A stretch of 64,000 nt of DNA, taken from contig NZ_BMIH01000003.1 in the NCBI RefSeq assembly GCF_014641735.1, positions 682,001-746,000 of the forward strand. Reading direction: 5' to 3'. The notes beneath the pieces are model-generated. The model was not told the DNA's origin and made no database searches. It saw only the letters and a program-made list of their open reading frames with translations. The position numbers were made by a program, and so were the translations under genes. Below, in pieces: positions 1 to 8,676 of this stretch. The first letter of the stretch is position 1; each line of letters starts with the position of its first letter. The stretch comes from Sphingomonas metalli. Its GTDB lineage: Bacteria > Pseudomonadota > Alphaproteobacteria > Sphingomonadales > Sphingomonadaceae.

Positions 1-2207
1 GACAGCACGACATAGCGGCCGGGACTCAGCCGCGCCGGATGATCGTTGGCGACCTGCTCGACGCGCGCCGTGATGCGGAGCCTGCCCCCCTCGGGCATCG
101 CATCGCGCGCGTTCACCGCCAGATTGAGGAGCGCCATCTCGAGCTGGTTGGGATCGGCTCTGGCCGGCGGCAGGGACGCCGCGGCATCCACCACGACCTT
201 GATCTGCGGCCCGGTAGTGCTGGCGATCAACTCGCCCATGCCGGTGACCAGCTGCTCGATATCGACGGGCACGGGTTGGAGCGGCTGACGGCGGGCGAAG
301 GCGAGCAGGCGCTGCACCAGGGTTCGCGCGCGCTCCGCCGACTGGATCGCCCCGGCGATCAGCCGCTGCTCGCGCGGACCGCCCAGCCGCTGGTGTTGCA
401 GCATGTCCAGCGAGCCGACGATCGGGGTCAGCAGATTGTTGAAATCATGGGCGACGCCGCCGGTCAGCTGACCCATTGCCTCCATCTTCTGCGATTGCCG
501 CAGCTGCTCCTGCGCCGCGGCGAGCTGGCGTTCGGCATCGACACGATCGCTGACGTCATAGGCGGTGCTCGCCGCGCCGATGCGGTTGCCGTCCGCATCG
601 CGGATCGTACCGAAGCGCACCTCGTAGTGCCGCCTCTCCCGTCCCGCCGACCCGAAGGCCTGGGTGACGACGAACTCCTCTCCCGCCAGCGCCCGGGACC
701 AGTTCCGGCGCAGCTGCTCGCGATCCTCGGGCAGGTCCGCCAGCGTGTCGAGCAGCCTGTCGCCGACGTTCGGCCGACAGCCATAGGCGATCTCGAACGC
801 ATCCAGATTGGTGCGGTTGATCGCCAGGGTCCGATAGTCGAGATCGAGCGCGGTCACCGAGGCGGTCGAGCTTTCGAGCACGTCGGAAAAGACCTTCCGC
901 TCCGCCAGCGCGCTCGCCACCCGCTGTTCCAGCGTCTCGTTCAGCTCGCGCAGCTGCGCCTCAGCGAGCTTGCGATCGTGAATGTCCACCGACACGCCGA
1001 ACCAGCGGACGATCTCGCCGGTCTCCGGGTCGCGGTAGGGCTCGGCCCGTGCGACGAACCAGCGATGTTCGCCTGCGGCGGAGCGGATGCGATGTTCAAC
1101 ATCAAACGGCTCGCCCGTCCGCAGCGCCGTTTCGAAGGCGGCGACGACGTGCCCGCCATCCTCGGGCGGAATGAAGCTCGCGGCCATTTCGGCAGGGGTG
1201 AAGGCGTCATAGTCGGCGCCAGTGTACAGCGTGAACTGCCGGTTGAGGAACTCCATGCGGCCGGCCGCATCGGTGATCCACACGATCTGCGGCACGGCGT
1301 CGGCCATCAGCCGGAAGCGCGCCTCGCTGCGGCGCACCTCCTCCTCCGCGGCGCGGCGCGCGGTGACGTCATGGGCGGCGCCGAACCATTCGACGATCCG
1401 GCCGTCCGCCCCCCGGATCGGCACCGCGCGCGAGTGCGCCCAGCCGATCGATCCGTCGGCCTGGCGCACGCGATGCTCGAGGTCGAAGACCTCGCCGGTC
1501 GCTACCGCCCGCTCGACGGCGGCGACCAGCTGCGGTCGGTCCTCGGGTTCGATATAGGTGCCGATCCAGTCGCCGGTCGGCACGTCCGTATCCAGCAGGA
1601 AGCCCTGGCCGTCGAGCTGGCGCAGCTCGCTCCAATCTGGGTTCATCCGGTACATCGAGTTGTTGCTGGCGGTCAGGAATGCGCGAAACCGGTCGTTCGC
1701 CTCGCGCGTGCGGCGCTCGGCCCGCACCCGTTCGCTGGTCTCGACGACAATGGCGAAGACCCCCGCGGGCACGCCGTTCTCGTCGAGCACCGGCGAATAG
1801 TCGAGGTTCATCCAGACCTGCTCGGGCCGGCCGTGGCGGTGGAGCGTCAGCTCCTGATCGCGATATTGCAGCGTGCCGCCGGCCAGCCCGACCTTCATGA
1901 CATGGTCGTTGAAGTCGGCGACCTCGACCCAGCCCTCGCGCACCTTCGATCCCAGCAGTTGCGGATGACGGCCGCCGGCGAAGACCGAATAGCTGTCATT
2001 GTAGAGCATGATCCCGTCGACGCCCCACAACATCACGATCGGAACGGGCGAACGCAGGAGCAGCGATGTCGCGGTGCGCAGGCTGACGGGCCAGCATTCG
2101 ATCGGGCCGAGCGCGGTCGCCGACCAGTCGGTCGCAGCGATCAGGCGGCCGCATTCGCCGCCCGCGGCGAGGCTTTCGCGAAACAAATCGGCCTGGCCGG
2201 TGGCCAT
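1..2207 (-). CDS. Multi-PAS sensor histidine kinase, C-terminus beyond the window start
   Basis: About 735 residues are visible and the frame is still open at position 1. There are four PAS-like blocks. The first is N-terminal (residues about 20-145) with the phrase ALGPIECWP, typical of soluble sphingomonad kinases. The second and third are PAS_3-like, with WFGAAHDVT and WFGVSVDIHDR at their ends. The fourth ends before a coiled stretch around residue 570. The dimerisation/phosphoacceptor box GGVAHDFNNLLTP follows, with the predicted phospho-histidine at residue 587, and then an N-box NLAVNARDAMPEGG near residue 690. No signal peptide or membrane segment is visible, so it should be cytoplasmic. 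The G boxes and any receiver domain lie outside the window. The start is the ATG at 2207. The ligand or signal is unknown. It is separated from the esterase locus by a 76-bp gap. Confidence 0.9.
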   Translation of the reverse strand, partial: MATGQADLFRESLAAGGECGRLIAATDWSATALGPIECWPVSLRTATSLLLRSPVPIVMLWGVDGIMLYNDSYSVFAGGRHPQLLGSKVREGWVEVADFNDHVMKVGLAGGTLQYRDQELTLHRHGRPEQVWMNLDYSPVLDENGVPAGVFAIVVETSERVRAERRTREANDRFRAFLTASNNSMYRMNPDWSELRQLDGQGFLLDTDVPTGDWIGTYIEPEDRPQLVAAVERAVATGEVFDLEHRVRQADGSIGWAHSRAVPIRGADGRIVEWFGAAHDVTARRAAEEEVRRSEARFRLMADAVPQIVWITDAAGRMEFLNRQFTLYTGADYDAFTPAEMAASFIPPEDGGHVVAAFETALRTGEPFDVEHRIRSAAGEHRWFVARAEPYRDPETGEIVRWFGVSVDIHDRKLAEAQLRELNETLEQRVASALAERKVFSDVLESSTASVTALDLDYRTLAINRTNLDAFEIAYGCRPNVGDRLLDTLADLPEDREQLRRNWSRALAGEEFVVTQAFGSAGRERRHYEVRFGTIRDADGNRIGAASTAYDVSDRVDAERQLAAAQEQLRQSQKMEAMGQLTGGVAHDFNNLLTPIVGSLDMLQHQRLGGPREQRLIAGAIQSAERARTLVQRLLAFARRQPLQPVPVDIEQLVTGMGELIASTTGPQIKVVVDAAASLPPARADPNQLEMALLNLAVNARDAMPEGGRLRITARVEQVANDHPARLSPGRYVVL

Positions 2208-2283
2208 GGCGCACTCCCGGATGACGTCGTCGGCGTTTCCTACCGCAAGCCGGCCGGCCCGTCACCCGGCCATGTCGGTCCGA

Positions 2284-3282
2284 TCAGCCCAGCGTCCGCT
2301 CCAGCCAGAGGGCGAAGAGATGCGGCCACAGACCGGCGGGCGCATTGTCGGGACCGATGCCATAGCCGTGGCCGCCCTCCTCGAAGAAATGCGCCTCGGC
2401 TCGAACCTTCGCGGCGCGGAGCGCATCGAGGAACATCCTGGCGTTCTGCCACGGCACCGCGTCGTCGTCGATCGAGTGGACGAGGAAGGTCGGCGGCGTC
2501 TGCGGCGTCACGTGCCGCGCCGGAGAGCGGCGCTCGATCAGGGCCGGAGCAGGATTCGGGCCGAGCAGCATGCGCGCCGACTGGCCATGGGTATAGGGGG
2601 CATCGGCCGCGATGACCGGATAGATCAGACCCCCACAGGCAGGCCGCGCGGTTTCCCGATCCGCCGCGTCGACCGGCGCATAGACCCGCTCGTCGTAACC
2701 GGTCAGCAGCGACGCGCCGAGATGCCCGCCGGCCGAGAAGCCGAGCATCGCCACCCTGGACGGATCGATGCCATAGCGTGCCGCGCGCGAACGGATCAGC
2801 CGCATCGCACGCTGCGCGTCCTGCAGCGGAACATCGGCACGCGGCTGCCATCCCTCGCCGGGCAGGCGATAGGTAAGGACGAAGACGGTGTAGCCGCGGG
2901 CATTGAAGACCCGGGCGACATCGACCCCCTCGTTGCGGATCGACACGAAGGTATAGGCGCCGCCCGGCATGACCAGCAGCGCACGGCCGTTGCTACGGGC
3001 CGGACGGAAGACGCGCAGGACCGGCGCGTCGACATTGCTGACGAAGGTCGGCGCCATGCCGGCGGGCCGGGGCAGCGGCGTGAACGGTCCGCCGGGCGGC
3101 GTGCCCGGCCAGAGCGCGATCTGTTCGGCCTTGCGCCACACGTCCGGCACGTCGCCGCCGCCGGTGGGGATGTGGAGCGGCGGCGCCGCGGCGGCGGCCT
3201 CCGAAAGGCTCACGGCGCCCACGCCCACCACCCCGGCCCCGACGAGCAGCGTCCGCCGATCGACCCCCATCGCCTCTCCCAC
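2284..3282 (-). CDS. Exported alpha/beta hydrolase, acetyl-xylan/feruloyl esterase-like (BD-FAE type)
   Basis: A 332-residue serine hydrolase. The N-terminus carries a twin-arginine-like signal (DRRTLLVGAG, about residues 8-17) and an Ala-rich segment to about residue 33, so export is likely. The nucleophile is Ser183 in LGFSAGGHLG. The acid is one of Asp272-274 in HSIDDDAVPW and the base is His305 in EGGHGYG. This arrangement fits the BD-FAE/XynB-like esterase group that removes acyl groups from plant polysaccharides. It lies 27 bp downstream of the TonB-dependent receptor gene on the same strand, so the two are probably co-transcribed. The substrate cannot be read from sequence; deacetylation or deferuloylation is an inference from the family. 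Confidence 0.87.
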   Translation of the reverse strand: MGEAMGVDRRTLLVGAGVVGVGAVSLSEAAAAAPPLHIPTGGGDVPDVWRKAEQIALWPGTPPGGPFTPLPRPAGMAPTFVSNVDAPVLRVFRPARSNGRALLVMPGGAYTFVSIRNEGVDVARVFNARGYTVFVLTYRLPGEGWQPRADVPLQDAQRAMRLIRSRAARYGIDPSRVAMLGFSAGGHLGASLLTGYDERVYAPVDAADRETARPACGGLIYPVIAADAPYTHGQSARMLLGPNPAPALIERRSPARHVTPQTPPTFLVHSIDDDAVPWQNARMFLDALRAAKVRAEAHFFEEGGHGYGIGPDNAPAGLWPHLFALWLERTLG

Positions 3283-3309
3283 GCCATTCTCCCTTGCTTC
3301 ACAAGGCCC

Positions 3310-5685
3310 TCAATAGCGGAAGCCGAAGCGGACGCCATAGGTGCGCGGCGGGGCATAGCTGGCGGTCGTCGAACTCCAGACGGGGACGACGTTCACGGGG
3401 ATGCGGCGGTCCTCGACGTTGTAGACGAAGACATTGAGGTACACGGCATCGCCGGGCGCGGCGAGCTGCAGGTTGAGGTCGGTCTTGGTATAGCCGGGCA
3501 GCCGGCCTTGCGCGACGTTGTCGGCAGTCGCGAAGGTGCGCGTCTGGGCATAGAAGTCGATGGTCGGCGTGATCTTCCAGCCCGAGGCGGTTGCGAAATC
3601 GTGGCCATAGCTGATGCGGCCGCTCAGCTTCGGGGCATTGGGCAACCGGTTGCCCGAAAAGTCGCCGATCGCGGAGGGGATGGCGGCGAAGCCCAGGATC
3701 GGCGCGAAGATGTTGTACACCGTGTCGGCGGAGCGGAGATTGTCCGGGGCGTTGCGGAAGTCCTGGAAGCGGGTGTCGAGCACCGACAGATAGCCAGACA
3801 GACGGTCGGCCGGGGTCGGACGCAGGGTCGTTTCCAGCTCGATGCCCCGGATCCGCGCCTTGGCGGCGTTGGTCGTCACCGGGATCGGTCCCTGCACCGG
3901 ATCGACGATGATCGTCGACACCTGCAAGCCGTCATAGTCCATCTGATAGGCGGTGAGCCCGATGAACAGCCGTCGGTCGAGCAGATTGGCGCGCAGCCCC
4001 GCCTCGTAGTTGGTCACGTTCTCCGGCGCATACTGGCGATAGCCGGCCGGATTGCTGCTCGGCTGGAGACCGCCGGCGCGATAGCCGGTCGAGACGGTGG
4101 CATAGGCGAGCACGTTGCGCGTCACGTCGGCATCGATGCCCAGCCGCCAGTTGACCTTGCTGAACTTCGCCTCCGGCCGGGTGCGATCGTCGGTATAGGC
4201 GATGGTGAAGGTGGGGCAGGTCGCGGCGCTCACCGTCCGGCGGGTGAAGCTGTTGCCCGGACAGACCAGCTGCTGCTCGCGGTCGATCGCGCGATCCCAG
4301 GTGGCGCGAACGCCGCCGATCAGCCGGATGCCCTCGATCGGCGACAACGTCGCCTGGCCGAACACCGCGCGCGAGCGGCTGCCGACATCCGAATAGGTAT
4401 TGACCACGTCGACCGCATCGATGGTCGAAATCTGGTTGCCGGTTCCCGCCACCTTGGCGCCGAACAGATTGTAGACGGTGTTGAAGGGCGCCGGCGCCGT
4501 GTTGCCGGCATGGAGCAGCCGCTGCCCGTCATTCTGGCTGTCCTTGTAGAGATAGGCACCGGCCACGAGCTTGAGCGGCCCGGTCTGGTAGTTGACGTCG
4601 AGCTCGTGCGACCAGCTCTCCGTCGCCTGGCCGATATATTCCTGCGAGAACACTCCGCTGGCCGCGGTGACGCCGTCGTTCTTGAGCTTCAGATAGCCGG
4701 CGAGATAGGTGAAGCTGAGCCCAGCCGCCGCGTCCCACGTCAGGCGGGAGCGCACATCGTAGCTGCGGAGGTTCTGGCGGTTCTCGGTGACGGTATCGAG
4801 CCCGGGGTTGATCGCGTCGGACGGGATGATCGTCACCGGTCCGAAGGTGCCTGCGACCAGATTGGCCTGCGGATAATAGTTGTAGTTGCGCAGGAAAACG
4901 CCGGCCGCGGTCCCGCGATTCTCGCCATAGCTGCCCGACAGCCGCCAGGTGAGGCTGGGCGCGATGCGCCACAGCGCCGTGACCCGCGCGCCGAGCAGGT
5001 CGGCCTGGTCGAAGCGGCGGGTGCGGTAGCGCGGGCCATAGCCGTCATTGACCTGCCGGAACCCCGCGACGCGGACCGCCAGCGTGTCGCTCACCGGCAG
5101 GTCGACCGCGGCCTGCAGGCGGACATCGTCGAAGCGGCCATATTGCACGCTGGCGCTGCCGCCATAGGTCCGGCCGGGATCGGCGGTGTTGACGTTGACG
5201 ACGCCCGCCGTCGCGTTGCGGCCATAGACTGTGCCCTGCGGCCCGCGCAGGACCTCGATCGAGCCGAGATCGAACAAGCCCAGCGTCAGCGCCGCAGACG
5301 ACGGGTTGTAGATCCCGTCGAACTGGGTCGCGACGGTCGAATAGCCGCTGAAGCCGTTGTTGCTGCCGATGCCGCGGATCGCGAAGCCGTTCTGCGACAG
5401 CTTGAGCGTCGGCACCGTGGTGGCGAGCTGCTCGCCGGTGGTCAGTCCCTGCCGGTCGAGCAAGGCCTGCGAGACGACGCTGACCGCGATCGGCGCGCGC
5501 GACAGGGTCTCGCTGCTCTTCTGCGCAGTGACGACGATATCGGCGGACTGGTCCGCGGCGTCGGTGGTCGGTGGCACGGTGGTGACGGGCTGGGCGGCCG
5601 GGCCGGCGGGATCAGTCTGGGCGGCGGCAGGGGCGGCAAGCCCGAACAGGGCCGTCGAGGCCAGCAGCGTGATTCGCGACGTCAT
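3310..5685 (-). CDS. TonB-dependent outer-membrane receptor
   Basis: 791 residues. A signal peptide (MTSRITLLASTALFGLAAPA, cleavage near residue 22) is followed by a TonB-box-like stretch DIVVTAQK (49-56), a plug domain (about 60-170, with EVLRGPQGTVYGRNATAGVV) and a long beta-barrel ending in RFGFRY with a terminal aromatic residue. It is expected to take up a bulky substrate across the outer membrane using TonB energy. Sphingomonads use many such receptors for plant glycosides and aromatics. A LacI-type palindrome lies 50 bp upstream of the start, and an exported esterase follows in the same direction, so the receptor probably imports the substrate or product of the adjacent hydrolases. The ligand is not identifiable. 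Confidence 0.95.
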   Translation of the reverse strand: MTSRITLLASTALFGLAAPAAAQTDPAGPAAQPVTTVPPTTDAADQSADIVVTAQKSSETLSRAPIAVSVVSQALLDRQGLTTGEQLATTVPTLKLSQNGFAIRGIGSNNGFSGYSTVATQFDGIYNPSSAALTLGLFDLGSIEVLRGPQGTVYGRNATAGVVNVNTADPGRTYGGSASVQYGRFDDVRLQAAVDLPVSDTLAVRVAGFRQVNDGYGPRYRTRRFDQADLLGARVTALWRIAPSLTWRLSGSYGENRGTAAGVFLRNYNYYPQANLVAGTFGPVTIIPSDAINPGLDTVTENRQNLRSYDVRSRLTWDAAAGLSFTYLAGYLKLKNDGVTAASGVFSQEYIGQATESWSHELDVNYQTGPLKLVAGAYLYKDSQNDGQRLLHAGNTAPAPFNTVYNLFGAKVAGTGNQISTIDAVDVVNTYSDVGSRSRAVFGQATLSPIEGIRLIGGVRATWDRAIDREQQLVCPGNSFTRRTVSAATCPTFTIAYTDDRTRPEAKFSKVNWRLGIDADVTRNVLAYATVSTGYRAGGLQPSSNPAGYRQYAPENVTNYEAGLRANLLDRRLFIGLTAYQMDYDGLQVSTIIVDPVQGPIPVTTNAAKARIRGIELETTLRPTPADRLSGYLSVLDTRFQDFRNAPDNLRSADTVYNIFAPILGFAAIPSAIGDFSGNRLPNAPKLSGRISYGHDFATASGWKITPTIDFYAQTRTFATADNVAQGRLPGYTKTDLNLQLAAPGDAVYLNVFVYNVEDRRIPVNVVPVWSSTTASYAPPRTYGVRFGFRY

Positions 5686-5735
5686 CCTTCACTCTCCCAA
5701 TTTGCCGCTCTCGGGCGACGGCTTCAGCAGCTTTT

Positions 5736-5751
5736 GCGCAATCGTTTGCGC
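5736..5751. promoter_or_regulatory. LacI-type operator upstream of the TonB receptor
   Basis: GCGCAATCGTTTGCGC is a 16-bp palindrome centred on CG with 7 of 8 base pairs matching, the form expected for LacI/GalR-family operators. It lies 50 bp upstream of the receptor ATG at 5685. Closely related sites occur at 8121-8136 and 10403-10418. The likely ligand protein is the LacI regulator encoded next to it (5965-6963). This is inference from sequence pattern only. Confidence 0.6.
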
Positions 5752-5964
5752 TTGCATATTGATGCCGGGTTCGGAAATCCAGCAAAAAGCCGTGCTCGCG
5801 CTTCCCGATCGGATCAGCAGGTCGATTGCGGGATCGGCAAACACCGCGTCGAGTGCCGTTAGACGAACCCGCTGGTCAGATGGGCGCCTAGAAGCCGGGC
5901 GCGCTGCGGCGGTTCTTACGCCCGTCTTCGACCTTATGGTCGCCGCCGCGACGCCAGAGCCGCG

Positions 5965-6963
5965 CTAGCTGGAGGCGCGTACGATGAGTCGGGGTTCGAT
6001 CCGCTGCGACGGTGCCGCCACCCCGGCGATCCGGTCGAGCAGCAAGGTCACCATCAGTTCGGCGCCGTGCCGCAACTGCTGGTCGACCGTCGTCAGCGGC
6101 GGAGTGACGTGCTCGCCGAGCGGCAGGCCGTCATAGCCGACGACGCGCACCGCCTGCGGCACCGGATGGCCACGCTCGGCGAGCAGGCGCAGCACCGCGG
6201 TCGCCGTGACGTCGGAGCCGCCGACGATCCCGTCGGGCAAGGCCTCCAGCCGGTCGAACAATGCGGAGAGGTCGGCATAGGCGGCGTTGGGCTCGTGATG
6301 GGCGGCGAGCACGATCGGCGGGTCCAGACCCCTGCCCGCCAGCGCCTGCCGCACGCCGTCGAGCCGCTGCGCGAATTCGGGGCTGTCGCTCGGTCCGGCG
6401 AAGGCGATACGGCGACAGCCGCGATCGGCCAGATGCCCGGCCGCCAGCGCGCCGCCCGCGACATTGTTCGATCCGACGGCGCAGTAATGCTGCTCGGGCA
6501 TATGTGCGCCCCACACCACCATCGGCATGTATCTGCGCGACACCATGTCGATCACGTGCCGCTGGTCCGACTGGCCGATGATGATGATCCCGTCGACCCG
6601 CCCGCGCCCGATATACTGGTCGAGCCAGCGGTCGTCGTGCGGCAGGACGCGCGACAGCATCAGGTCATAGTCGCGATCGGCCAGAGCATCGGCCAGAAAG
6701 CCCGTCATCGTGCTGAAGAACGGATCGGAGAGATGCTGGAGCGCGTCATGTCCCAGCGGCACCAGCACGCCGATCGCATTGGTCCGCTGCGTGCGCAGGT
6801 TGCGGGCGATGATGTTCGGCTGATAGCCCAGCCGCTCCGCCAGTGCTGCGATCCGTGCACGGGTCTCGTCGCTGACGCGGCCGGTGCCGGTCAGCGCGCG
6901 CGACGCGGTCGCGGTCGAGACGCCCGCCAGCGCCGCGAATTCCTTCAGGTTCTTGACGCGCAC
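5965..6963 (-). CDS. LacI-family transcriptional regulator of the ester-utilisation locus
   Basis: 332 residues when started at the GTG at 6963. That start is chosen because GGAG lies five bases upstream, the helix-turn-helix begins immediately (KEFAALAGVSTATASRAL, residues 6-23), and longer versions would run into the upstream hydrolase gene. The remainder is a periplasmic-binding-protein-like effector domain, with GIIIIGQSDQ, GGSDVTATAVL and TPPLTTVDQQ typical of LacI/GalR members. It lies 59 bp downstream of the HSL-type hydrolase and is probably in the same transcript. Related palindromes in three neighbouring promoter regions make it the best candidate for a local repressor. The effector is unknown, probably a sugar or ester breakdown product. 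Confidence 0.93.
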   Translation of the reverse strand: MRVKNLKEFAALAGVSTATASRALTGTGRVSDETRARIAALAERLGYQPNIIARNLRTQRTNAIGVLVPLGHDALQHLSDPFFSTMTGFLADALADRDYDLMLSRVLPHDDRWLDQYIGRGRVDGIIIIGQSDQRHVIDMVSRRYMPMVVWGAHMPEQHYCAVGSNNVAGGALAAGHLADRGCRRIAFAGPSDSPEFAQRLDGVRQALAGRGLDPPIVLAAHHEPNAAYADLSALFDRLEALPDGIVGGSDVTATAVLRLLAERGHPVPQAVRVVGYDGLPLGEHVTPPLTTVDQQLRHGAELMVTLLLDRIAGVAAPSQRIEPRLIVRASS

Positions 6964-7022
6964 ATCGGCTCCGCTGTCTCCGCCTGCCTGCTTATCCGCC
7001 CCGGCCCGGCCGACAAGATGTT

Positions 7023-8090
7023 TCAGGCCGTGGTCGACGCCAGGCCGAAGGCGCGGCGCAGCGCGTCCATCTTCGCCCGGGTGAACGCGATCGACTGCGG
7101 CGCCTGCTCCGCCACCCGGTCGAAGGCGTGGAAGGCACCCGGCACGACCAGCAATTCGGTCGGCACGCCCGCCAGCGTCAGGCGGCGCGCATAGTCGATA
7201 TCCTCGCCGACGAAGAGGTCGACCCCGCCCACGGCGATGAAGGCCGGGGCCAGCCCGGCCGGGTCGGCGAGCCGCGCGGGCACCGCAGCCGCAGGCACGC
7301 GCGCGGTGCCGGGCGGCAGGCCCAGCAAGGCCTGCCACCCGAAGCGGTTCGCCTGCGCGTCCCAGCCGACCGCACCGACGAACGGGGGCGGCGTGACGGT
7401 GCTGCCGGTACGGTCGTCGAGCATCGGATAGATCAGCACCTGCAGGACCAGCGGCAACTCGCCGTGATCGCGCGCCCGAATCGCGAGCAGCGCGGCATGG
7501 CCGCCACCCGCGCTTTCTCCCATCACCGCGATGCGCGATCGATCGACCCCCAGCGTCGCGGCCTGCGCGTGCAGCCAGCGCAGCCCGGCATAATTCTCCT
7601 CCACCGAGCGGCTCCAGCGCGCCTCGGGAGCGAGGCTGTATTCCACCGACACGATCACGCAGTCGAGCGCCTGCGCGATCCCCTGCAAGTAGCGCCGTTC
7701 CGCCCGCGCCGATCCGCCGACGAAGCCGCCGCCATGGGTGTGCAGGATCGCCGGTCGCTGCGTTCCGGGGCGGGCATTGATCGCATAGACGGTGACGTCC
7801 GGGATCGCGGCGGAGACCGGCACGCGATAGGTCGCGACGGGCACGCCGGGCAGCGGCGGTGGCGCCATCTTTTCGCCGACGCTGCGCAGCGTCGGGATCT
7901 TCGCATCGGTCATGGGACTGATCGCCGCGCCCATTGCGAGCACGGTCCGCGCAGCCTCGCGGAGCTCGGGCGCGACATGTGCCAGCGGGTCCGGGGACGC
8001 CCCCGCCGCGACCGCCACCCCGTCAACACCAAGGGCGAGCGACAAAGCGCCGCCCATGCGCATCAGCTCGCGGCGCGCGATCTCGACCAT
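7023..8090 (-). CDS. Alpha/beta hydrolase, hormone-sensitive-lipase family
   Basis: 355 residues. The HGGGF oxyanion motif is at residues 119-123, the nucleophile Ser193 lies in GESAGG, and the predicted acid and base are Asp291 (GGVDLFVGED) and His321 (GAFHAFDR). This is the complete signature of HSL/family IV carboxylesterases. The N-terminus has a short hydrophobic stretch (about 12-30) that may be a signal peptide, consistent with the other exported enzymes here. The start at 8090 faces a divergent DUF3237 gene, and a LacI-type palindrome lies between them. It likely hydrolyses small acyl or aryl esters; the substrate is unknown. Confidence 0.9.
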   Translation of the reverse strand: MVEIARRELMRMGGALSLALGVDGVAVAAGASPDPLAHVAPELREAARTVLAMGAAISPMTDAKIPTLRSVGEKMAPPPLPGVPVATYRVPVSAAIPDVTVYAINARPGTQRPAILHTHGGGFVGGSARAERRYLQGIAQALDCVIVSVEYSLAPEARWSRSVEENYAGLRWLHAQAATLGVDRSRIAVMGESAGGGHAALLAIRARDHGELPLVLQVLIYPMLDDRTGSTVTPPPFVGAVGWDAQANRFGWQALLGLPPGTARVPAAAVPARLADPAGLAPAFIAVGGVDLFVGEDIDYARRLTLAGVPTELLVVPGAFHAFDRVAEQAPQSIAFTRAKMDALRRAFGLASTTA

Positions 8091-8120
8091 GGCATCCTCT
8101 CATTGACAAGCCTGACACAA

Positions 8121-8136
8121 AGGCAAACGATTACGC
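8121..8136. promoter_or_regulatory. LacI-type operator in the divergent hydrolase/DUF3237 promoter
   Basis: On the plus strand AGGCAAACGATTACGC; its reverse complement GCGTAATCGTTTGCCT differs at only three positions from the palindrome at 5736-5751. It lies in the 69-bp gap between two divergent genes, so one bound repressor could control both, including lacI itself through the hydrolase transcript (autoregulation). Confidence 0.55.
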
Positions 8137-8159
8137 AGACAAAGTCAAGGGAGAGAGAC

Positions 8160-8669
8160 ATGCCTGCCGCCGTCACCGCATCGATCGCCGCCATGCTGCT
8201 CGCCGGAGCGGTGCCGCCGACCGAGCCGGCACCCTCGCTCGAGCCGGTGTTCGCCGCCGAGGTGCTGCTGGGCGAGTCGATCGATGCGGGCAGGACGCCG
8301 CTGGGCGGGCGCAGCCTGATCCGCATCACCGGCGGCCGGTTCGAAGGCGCGCGTATCCGCGGCGCCGTGCTGCCCGGCGGTTGGGACTGGCAGTTGCATG
8401 CGGAGGGCGGGTGCACGCGTCTTCACGCCGACTATATGCTGCGCACCGATGACGGGGTGACGATCAACATCGTCAACGACGCGCGATTGTGCCCGGACGC
8501 GGCCGGAAAGCCCGCCGCGCTCCTCTCGACGCCGGCCTTCGAGGCGCCGCTGGGTCGCTATGCATGGCTGAACGGCGGCGCCTATGTCGGGACGATCGCG
8601 CCGGGCACCGACCAGGCGCATCCCTCCGTCCATATCCGCATCTATCGCGCGGTCCCGGCGGCCCGCTAG
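8160..8669 (+). CDS. Secreted DUF3237-family protein
   Basis: 169 residues. The ATG at 8160 has a strong ribosome site (AAGGGAGAGAGAC) directly upstream. A short signal-like N-terminus is followed by a single DUF3237 domain: EPVFAAEVLLGE, GGRFEGARIRGAVLPGG, ADYMLRTDDGVTINI and GTIAPGTD are the family landmarks. DUF3237 proteins are small beta-barrel proteins of unknown biochemical role, often beside aromatic or ester catabolic genes. It is divergent from the HSL hydrolase and shares its promoter region, and it converges with the tannase-family gene. No catalytic assignment can be made. Confidence 0.85.
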   Translation: MPAAVTASIAAMLLAGAVPPTEPAPSLEPVFAAEVLLGESIDAGRTPLGGRSLIRITGGRFEGARIRGAVLPGGWDWQLHAEGGCTRLHADYMLRTDDGVTINIVNDARLCPDAAGKPAALLSTPAFEAPLGRYAWLNGGAYVGTIAPGTDQAHPSVHIRIYRAVPAAR

Positions 8670-8676
8670 CCGTCGG

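Noticed and set aside
39..5862. Very long open frames on the plus strand (858 and 1284 codons)
   Set aside because: They lie antisense to the PAS kinase, hydrolase and TonB receptor genes, have Arg/His/Asp-rich composition and no recognisable domain. They arise from high third-position GC.
6964..7338. N-terminal extension of the LacI regulator
   Set aside because: It overlaps the upstream hydrolase gene in another frame and would put 125 low-complexity residues before the helix-turn-helix; the GTG with GGAG at 6963 fits better.
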